A stretch of DNA of 64,000 nucleotides. Origin: Paenibacillus wynnii. Lineage in GTDB: Bacteria > Bacillota > Bacilli > Paenibacillales > Paenibacillaceae. Under the pieces are notes generated by a model. That model was not told where the DNA came from. It ran no database searches and saw only the letters and a program-made list of their open reading frames with translations. Numbering within the stretch: the stretch's first letter is position 1; each line of letters starts with the position of its first letter. The DNA lies in the NCBI RefSeq assembly GCF_030812855.1, contig NZ_JAUSTK010000005.1, forward strand, positions 62,001 through 126,000. Direction: 5' to 3'. The translations under genes and the position numbers were made by a program. Of the stretch, positions 59,577-64,000 are shown piece by piece.

Positions 59577-59910
59577 ATGGAGTTAGACTCTAATAACCAT
59601 TCAGTGTTCTCACTTCATTTTCATCTTATTCTAGTCGTGAAGTATCGTAGAAATGTAATAGGTCCAAGAATGGAATCATGACAAGGATCATGTTCACGTT
59701 CTTATGAAGACACATCCCAATACCGACATTTCCAAATTCCTCAACGCTTATAAAAGTGCTTCCTCTCGACTTATCAAGTAGGAATTCCCAGATATTCGTA
59801 AACAACTGTGGAAGGAGTATTTCTGGTCGAGAAGTTTTTGCCTAATAACTACGGGTGGAGCGCCTATTGATGTAATCCAAAAGTATATTGAAACTCAAGG
59901 TAAGAAATGA
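59577..59910 (+). pseudogene. tnpA: tnpA (Y1 HUH transposase) remnant
   Basis: Starts as a normal TnpA (MELDSNNHSVFSLHFHLILVVKYR) but lacks ~20-25 codons around 59660-59675 with a frame change. It resumes as EWNHDKDHVHVLMK, which includes the HUH motif, then has a TAG where a lysine codon belongs (after SSRLIK, ~59778). It ends SFCLITTGGAPIDVIQKYIETQ with the catalytic tyrosine. The protein cannot be made in full. Confidence 0.85.
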
Positions 59911-59919
59911 GGTGGAAAC

Positions 59920-60993
59920 TTGCTGAAAGCCTACAAATATCGCATCTATCCAAGCCACGGGCAACAAGAATATTTAGCAAAAGTATTCGGCTGCGTACGG
60001 TTCATCTACAATAAGATGCTTGCGGATAAGATCGAATACTATAAGCAAACCGAAAAGATGCTGGGCAATACTCCCGCCCCGTACAAAAAAGAGTTTGAAT
60101 GGCTTAAAGAAGTGGATAGTTTGGCTTTGGCAAACGCGCAACTCAACCTAGACAAAGCCTATAAGAATTTCTTCCGTAATAAGAACGTTGGCTTCCCTAA
60201 ATTCAAAAGCAAGAAGACGAACAACCGTAGCTTCACAACAAACAATCAAAACGGAACCATAGCCATTGAAGATGGATATATTAAAATTCCCAAGCTGAAG
60301 ACAAAAATCAGGATTAAGCTACATCGTCAATTCACGGGGTTAATCAAATCTTGCACCGTATCCAAAACGCCATCAGGAAAATACTTTGCTTCCGTACTGG
60401 TTGAAACGGAAATGACCCATCTCCCAAAATTAGATAAAAAAATCGGAGTCGATCTTGGACTTAAATCATTCGCAATCACTTCTGATGGAGATGTTATTGA
60501 CAATCCAAAGCATCTAAGAAAATCTGAATTGAGATTAGCGAAGTTACAACGCTCGTTATCACGCAAGAAAAAAGGTTCAAATAATCGCAACAAAGCAAAA
60601 GTTAAAGTTGCCATTATGCATGAAAAAATAGCCAATCAGCGTAAAGACTTTTTACACAAAGCTTCTTCCGACATGATTAACGATAACCAAGTGATCGTCA
60701 TGGAAGACTTGCGCGTAAAGAACATGATGCAGAATCACAAATTAGCTAAAGCCATATCTGAAGTATCTTGGGCGATGTTTAGATCCATGATCGAATACAA
60801 AGCGTCATGGTATGGCAGGGATGTAATTATTGCTCCCAAGCATTACGCAAGCAGCCAATTATGTTCATGTTGTGGATATAAAAACGCTGAGACTAAGAAG
60901 TTAGGTGTCCGTGAGTGGACTTGTCCAGAATGTAACTCCCAACATGACAGAGACATTAACGCTGCGCAGAACTTGTTGAAACTAGCAATGTAA
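59920..60993 (+). CDS. tnpB: TnpB, RNA-guided nuclease of IS605-type elements
   Basis: 357 residues from TTG 59920 (GAGGTGG upstream). RuvC residues D178 ([11 protein letters not shown]), E262 (VIVMEDLRV) and the DRD at 343-345 are intact, as is the zinc ribbon C315/C318 and C335/C338 (CSCCG..CPEC). TnpB cuts target DNA guided by an RNA made from the element's right end and protects or returns the element to its site. No internal stop or frameshift is visible. The partner TnpA is dead. Confidence 0.92.
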   Translation: MLKAYKYRIYPSHGQQEYLAKVFGCVRFIYNKMLADKIEYYKQTEKMLGNTPAPYKKEFEWLKEVDSLALANAQLNLDKAYKNFFRNKNVGFPKFKSKKTNNRSFTTNNQNGTIAIEDGYIKIPKLKTKIRIKLHRQFTGLIKSCTVSKTPSGKYFASVLVETEMTHLPKLDKKIGVDLGLKSFAITSDGDVIDNPKHLRKSELRLAKLQRSLSRKKKGSNNRNKAKVKVAIMHEKIANQRKDFLHKASSDMINDNQVIVMEDLRVKNMMQNHKLAKAISEVSWAMFRSMIEYKASWYGRDVIIAPKHYASSQLCSCCGYKNAETKKLGVREWTCPECNSQHDRDINAAQNLLKLAM

Positions 60994-61098
60994 ATTGGAC
61001 TTACCGGGTTAGGGACTAGCCCATAAGCTTGGGTAAACTTGGAGCAGTAGCTCTATTGACCAAGAAGCTCCCACCTCTAAGGTGGTGTGCAGTTCACC
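60850..61098 (+). ncRNA. Candidate omega (reRNA) overlapping the 3' end of tnpB and the right end
   Basis: In this family the guide RNA comes from the end of tnpB through the right-end hairpins, with the guide taken from flanking DNA. Here 60994-61098 contains paired segments (GGGTTAGGGACTAGCCC, GAGCAGTAGCTC and the terminal hairpin). The guide would start near 61098 in GGTTAGTTATTC. Borders are approximate. Confidence 0.55.
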
Positions 61099-61129
61099 CG
61101 GTTAGTTATTCAATGATAGGAGTGACAGA

Positions 61130-62029
61130 ATGAATTTTCATCAGCTACATATTTTTTATACCGTGTCGGAACGAGGCAGTTTCTCTTCGGCAGCTCAGGC
61201 ACTACATATGACACAACCGGCAGTAACCATGCAAGTGCAGGCACTCGAGGATTATTTCGGGACTAAGCTGTTTAACCGCTCCACCAAAAAGATCGTTCTC
61301 TCGGAGGCAGGGAGAGCATTGATGCCCTATGCACTGCGCAGTATTGAATTGTTCAAGGAAACGGATATAGCCATGTCCGCATTCACCCACATGCTTGAGG
61401 GGCGATTACAGCTCGGTGCAAGCCTGACTATAGGTGAATATGTACTTCCACGGCTCTTGGGCCCGTTTGGGAAAACATATCCTCATATATCCATTATGAT
61501 GAAAGTGATGAACACCACTCAGATTATGGATGAGATTACGAGACATCAGTTGAATTTCGGCTTAATTGAGGCACCGGTTACCCATCCTGATATGGTCATT
61601 GAACCTGTAATGGGGGATGAATTGAAGCTGATTGTACCGGCTGATCACCCGCTTGCGGAGCGGAATGAGGTTACCCTTGAGGAAGCCTTGCAGTATAAGT
61701 TCGTGCTGAGGGAGCAGGGGTCGGGTACGCGCCGGGTCATGGAGGAAGAAATACTGGCCAAAGGACTGAATCCGAGCGATATACAAATTGTTATGGAATT
61801 AGGCAGTACAGGAGCGGTGAAATCGGCGGTGGAGGCAGGCTTGGGCATTACTATGATTTCAACTTCATCAGTGAAGCATGAGGTGACGCTGGGGCTTTTG
61901 AAAATCTTGAATATCTCCGATGCTTCCTTCAAAAGACAGTTTTATGCCATACATCTGAAGTCGACACTTCTGCCGATTTCGGCGGTCACATTTCTGACTT
62001 TTTTACGGCAACATGCATTAGAGGGGTGA
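61130..62029 (+). CDS. LysR-type transcriptional regulator
   Basis: 299 residues. Winged helix MNFHQLHIFYTVSERGSFSSAAQALHMTQPAVTMQVQALEDYFGTKLFNRS is canonical; effector domain GRLQLGASLTIGEYVLPRLL, ADHPLA and EQGSGTRRVMEE. Resembles the CysL/YwfK and selenium/sulfur-type LysR group. The IS605 element ends ~30 bases upstream, so its native promoter is probably displaced. Confidence 0.9.
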   Translation: MNFHQLHIFYTVSERGSFSSAAQALHMTQPAVTMQVQALEDYFGTKLFNRSTKKIVLSEAGRALMPYALRSIELFKETDIAMSAFTHMLEGRLQLGASLTIGEYVLPRLLGPFGKTYPHISIMMKVMNTTQIMDEITRHQLNFGLIEAPVTHPDMVIEPVMGDELKLIVPADHPLAERNEVTLEEALQYKFVLREQGSGTRRVMEEEILAKGLNPSDIQIVMELGSTGAVKSAVEAGLGITMISTSSVKHEVTLGLLKILNISDASFKRQFYAIHLKSTLLPISAVTFLTFLRQHALEG

Positions 62030-62045
62030 TGGTGAATGACAATCG

Positions 62046-62261
62046 GATGACCGCGAGCATCTGAACTGGAATGGCCCTTATAAGCCTTTGAAGAAAGTCA
62101 GTTATGATGAGTATGCAGAGAAATATAGACCGGATTTGAAGTTTGCAGGTACTGAGTCAGCACGAAACTATCTAGTTATCGAAATTGCTGGTGAACTGAA
62201 AGGGACTGTAGGCAGATATTGGGTCTCGGAAGAGACGAACTGGTTCGAGATCGGTATTTAA
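62046..62261 (+). pseudogene. GNAT acetyltransferase fragment
   Basis: This frame has no start: a TGA lies three codons upstream. It reads DREHLNWNGPYKPLKK.. to RYWVSEETNWFEIGI then TAA. The WNGPY and NWFEIGI segments are typical of RimJ/RimL-like GNATs, where the acetyl-CoA loop should follow; that half is missing. A short upstream frame from ATG 62029 may be the disrupted start. Confidence 0.6.
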
Positions 62262-62296
62262 AGGGGCATTCTTCGTGAGGAATGGAGTGAGTTGAA

Positions 62297-63154
62297 ATGG
62301 AGAACGAAATGAAACCGATGGCTAATCGCTGCGACCTGCACACACATACGCAAGCCTCAGACGGTATGCAACCTCCAGCGGAAAATGTGAGGCTTGCTCG
62401 GGTAAAGGGCTTGGCGGCAGTAGCGATTACGGATCATGATACTGTAGCGGGGATATCGGAAGCCTTAGAAGCAGGAATACAATACGGAATAACGGTGGTG
62501 CCGGGTGTTGAAATCAGTACACGAGCCGGTGGGAAAGATATTCATGTGCTTGGGTATTATATCGATTGGGAAAACGACTTATTTTTATCACGTTTAGCTG
62601 AACTGAGAGATACCCGGGCACTAAGGAATGAAGCCATCCTCCTCAAGCTGCAAAAGCTTGGGATTTCTATTACCATGGATTCCGTAATATCGGGTATCGG
62701 ACGTGAGTTGAAACCGGATGAAAGTATCGGCCGCCCCCACATTGCTGATGAGTTAGTTCGATTAGGGGCTGCTATAGATATGCGGGATGCTTTTGATAAA
62801 TATTTGGCCGAGGGGGCGGCAGCATACGTGTCACCACCGCGGATTACTCCCGTAGAAGCTTGTCAGTGGATTATCGAAGCAGGAGGGGCGCCTGTATTGG
62901 CTCATCCCGGTCTGTACGGGGATGAAGAACTGGTTCGTTCAATAGTGGAGCAAGGTGCTTTCATAGGCATTGAGGTCTATCATTCGGATCACGGCCCTGC
63001 TGAGGAAGCGCGTTATCTTGCTTTGGCTGAGGAATTTGAAATGGTCGTTACCGGCGGTTCGGATTTCCATGGTGCGCGGCAAGGTGTAATATTTCATGGG
63101 GACATAGGCAGTGTATCCGTCACTGTCGAAGTTCTGAAGCAGTTGAAGAACTAA
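62297..63154 (+). CDS. PHP-domain phosphoesterase (RNase AM/YciV-like)
   Basis: 285 residues. Metal-binding PHP motifs: CDLHTHTQASDG, AITDHDTVAG, VEISTR, GRPHIADELV, PVLAHPG and TGGSDFHG. Insert domain ~105-185. Related proteins remove phosphate from 3',5'-nucleoside bisphosphates or trim RNA 5' ends. GGAGTGAG precedes the ATG. Confidence 0.9.
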   Translation: MENEMKPMANRCDLHTHTQASDGMQPPAENVRLARVKGLAAVAITDHDTVAGISEALEAGIQYGITVVPGVEISTRAGGKDIHVLGYYIDWENDLFLSRLAELRDTRALRNEAILLKLQKLGISITMDSVISGIGRELKPDESIGRPHIADELVRLGAAIDMRDAFDKYLAEGAAAYVSPPRITPVEACQWIIEAGGAPVLAHPGLYGDEELVRSIVEQGAFIGIEVYHSDHGPAEEARYLALAEEFEMVVTGGSDFHGARQGVIFHGDIGSVSVTVEVLKQLKN

Positions 63155-63157
63155 CTG

Positions 63158-63207
63158 AAAAAACCTCCATACCCGACGTTTTAGCGTCTGTGGCATGGAG
63201 GTTTTTG
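63158..63207. terminator. Bidirectional terminator
   Basis: AAAACCTCCAT..ATGGAGGTTTTT between the convergent PHP and NFACT genes. Confidence 0.85.
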
Positions 63208-63218
63208 CATTCTATCCG

Positions 63219-64000
63219 TTAACTTTTCAAACTGCTTGGAAGACTCTTAATCCGATCTTCATCGGGGGTGACAAATAATGTTTTCTGATGATCATAAATG
63301 ACAAAACCAGGCTTAGAACCGCTCGGTTTGCGTACATGACGGATAAGAGTGCAGTCTACCGGTACACTGCTGGATTGCTTAGCCTGACTGAAGTATGCAG
63401 CGAGTTGAGCCGCTTCTTCAAGGGTCGCATCTCCAAACGTCTCACTGCGGATGACAACATGTGATCCCGGTATATCCTTAGTATGCAGCCAGGTATCATT
63501 CGATGAAGCTAGTTTGTTGGTAACATATTCGTTTTGGAGATTGTTTTTACCGACATAGATGTCTATCCCCTCAGAAGAAGTGAATACCTGCAAAGTAGGC
63601 CTTGTCGTTTTTTTCTTCTTTTTACCCTTTTTGTTACGATCGCGCAGGTATCCCTGACCAACCAGCTCTTCACGGATTTCTTCAATGTCATTCAAAGACG
63701 CGTGAGCAAGCTGCTGGAGCAGACTCTCCATGTAGGCTATTTCCTCATGGGTCTTGATAAGCTGTTCATCAATTACGAGCAGACTGTTCTTATACTTGTT
63801 GTATTTTTTAAAATAGCGTTGAGCATTATCCGATGGGTTAAGCAGCGGGTCCAGCGGAATGACAATATCTGATTGATTCTCATCATAGTAATTCACCAGG
63901 GTGGCAGATTTGTCCCCTTTGGAGACGGTATGAAGCGAACTGAACAATAATTCACCCCAGATCCGGTAGCGATCAGCCTCCTGGGCTTCATCCAGATCCT
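63219..64000 (-). CDS. rqcH: RqcH/NFACT (Rqc2-like, fibronectin-binding) protein, 3' part
   Basis: Partial: the frame runs open to the window edge, so the start lies beyond 64000; an internal start near 63947 is not the real one. Visible are the end of the NFACT-N region (RIWGELLFSSLHTVSKGD), coiled coil (~YFKKYNKYKNSLLVIDEQLIK), the basic linker KKGKKKKKTTRP and NFACT-R (TSSEGIDIYVGKNNLQNEYVT, KDIPGSHVVIR, SKPGFVIYDHQKTLFVTPDE). In B. subtilis RqcH (YloA) adds alanine tails to stalled nascent chains on 50S subunits. Confidence 0.92.
   Translation of the reverse strand, partial: DLDEAQEADRYRIWGELLFSSLHTVSKGDKSATLVNYYDENQSDIVIPLDPLLNPSDNAQRYFKKYNKYKNSLLVIDEQLIKTHEEIAYMESLLQQLAHASLNDIEEIREELVGQGYLRDRNKKGKKKKKTTRPTLQVFTSSEGIDIYVGKNNLQNEYVTNKLASSNDTWLHTKDIPGSHVVIRSETFGDATLEEAAQLAAYFSQAKQSSSVPVDCTLIRHVRKPSGSKPGFVIYDHQKTLFVTPDEDRIKSLPSSLKS

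Larger units (their letters stand above)
59456..61098 (+). mobile_element. IS200/IS605-family element with broken tnpA and intact tnpB
   Basis: Left end with hairpin CCACTTCAAAAGTGG (59462-59483) and right end with hairpin CCACCTCTAAGGTGG (61071-61085), the subterminal hairpins that TnpA recognises in this family. It contains a tnpA pseudogene and a full tnpB in the same orientation. No target duplication is expected for the family. Ends are approximate. It lies between the CBS-GGDEF gene and a LysR regulator gene, close upstream of the latter. Confidence 0.85.

Overview
The window looks like chromosomal DNA of a Paenibacillus-type member of the Bacillales. Support comes from AGGAGG-type ribosome binding sites, many TTG/GTG starts, strong rho-independent terminators, and genes close to Bacillus proteins: speA, ccpA, acuA/acsA, rpsD, a DgcP-like GAF-GGDEF protein, ylbF-ylbG, ylaN, yktB and yugN. 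The order ccpA..acuA/acsA..tyrosyl-tRNA synthetase-rpsD-GAF/GGDEF resembles the Bacillus subtilis rpsD region, with differences.

Layout. 1-5170: the right end of an integrated phage or phage-satellite element (small HTH protein, SU10-like capsid protein, scaffold, tyrosine integrase). It abuts the 3' end of a tRNA-Val(GAC) gene and contains a ~2.15 kb gene-free, repeat-rich stretch. 5400-15000: an SDR oxidoreductase, a membrane diguanylate cyclase, an M50 protease, a lipoprotein, acetyltransferases, small proteins, a duplicated TM2-like membrane protein and SpeA. 15-22.5 kb: MFS transporter, YktB, 6-phosphogluconate dehydrogenase, shikimate kinase, rhodanese, EPSP synthase and a CoA-binding protein. 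22.5-24.1 kb: a nuclease-fold/winged-helix gene bracketed by two G-rich tandem repeats and followed by a repeat-rich intergenic region. 24.2-30 kb: a PTS EIICBA-EI operon and an ECF sigma/anti-sigma pair. 30-36 kb: DJ-1/PfpI protein, CcpA, MTA/SAH nucleosidase, and divergent acuA/acsA with a consensus cre site between them. 36-46.8 kb: a bifunctional penicillin-binding protein, T-box-controlled TyrZ-type tyrosyl-tRNA synthetase, rpsD, GAF-GGDEF protein, M29 aminopeptidase, an HPr-like protein without its histidine, and YlaN. 46.8-57.2 kb: cation antiporter, Asp23-like protein, SEDS glycosyltransferase, YugN, M20 hydrolase, CBS protein, an XPB-type helicase overlapping an XPB-N-terminal-like partner gene, YlbF and YlbG. 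57.4-64 kb: an EAL / CBS-GGDEF pair, an IS200/IS605 element with a broken tnpA and an intact tnpB, a LysR regulator, an acetyltransferase remnant, a PHP phosphoesterase and the 3' part of an RqcH/NFACT gene.

How genes may work together. CcpA, its apparent targets acsA/acuA, EI plus an EIICBA permease, and an HPr-like protein that keeps only the regulatory serine place several carbon-control parts close together. Four c-di-GMP proteins (three GGDEF, one EAL) lie in one window. The most unusual stretches are the phage-element non-coding region with nested repeats and iterons, the TnpB left without a working TnpA, the split XPB operon, and the nuclease-winged-helix gene between G-quadruplex-prone repeats.
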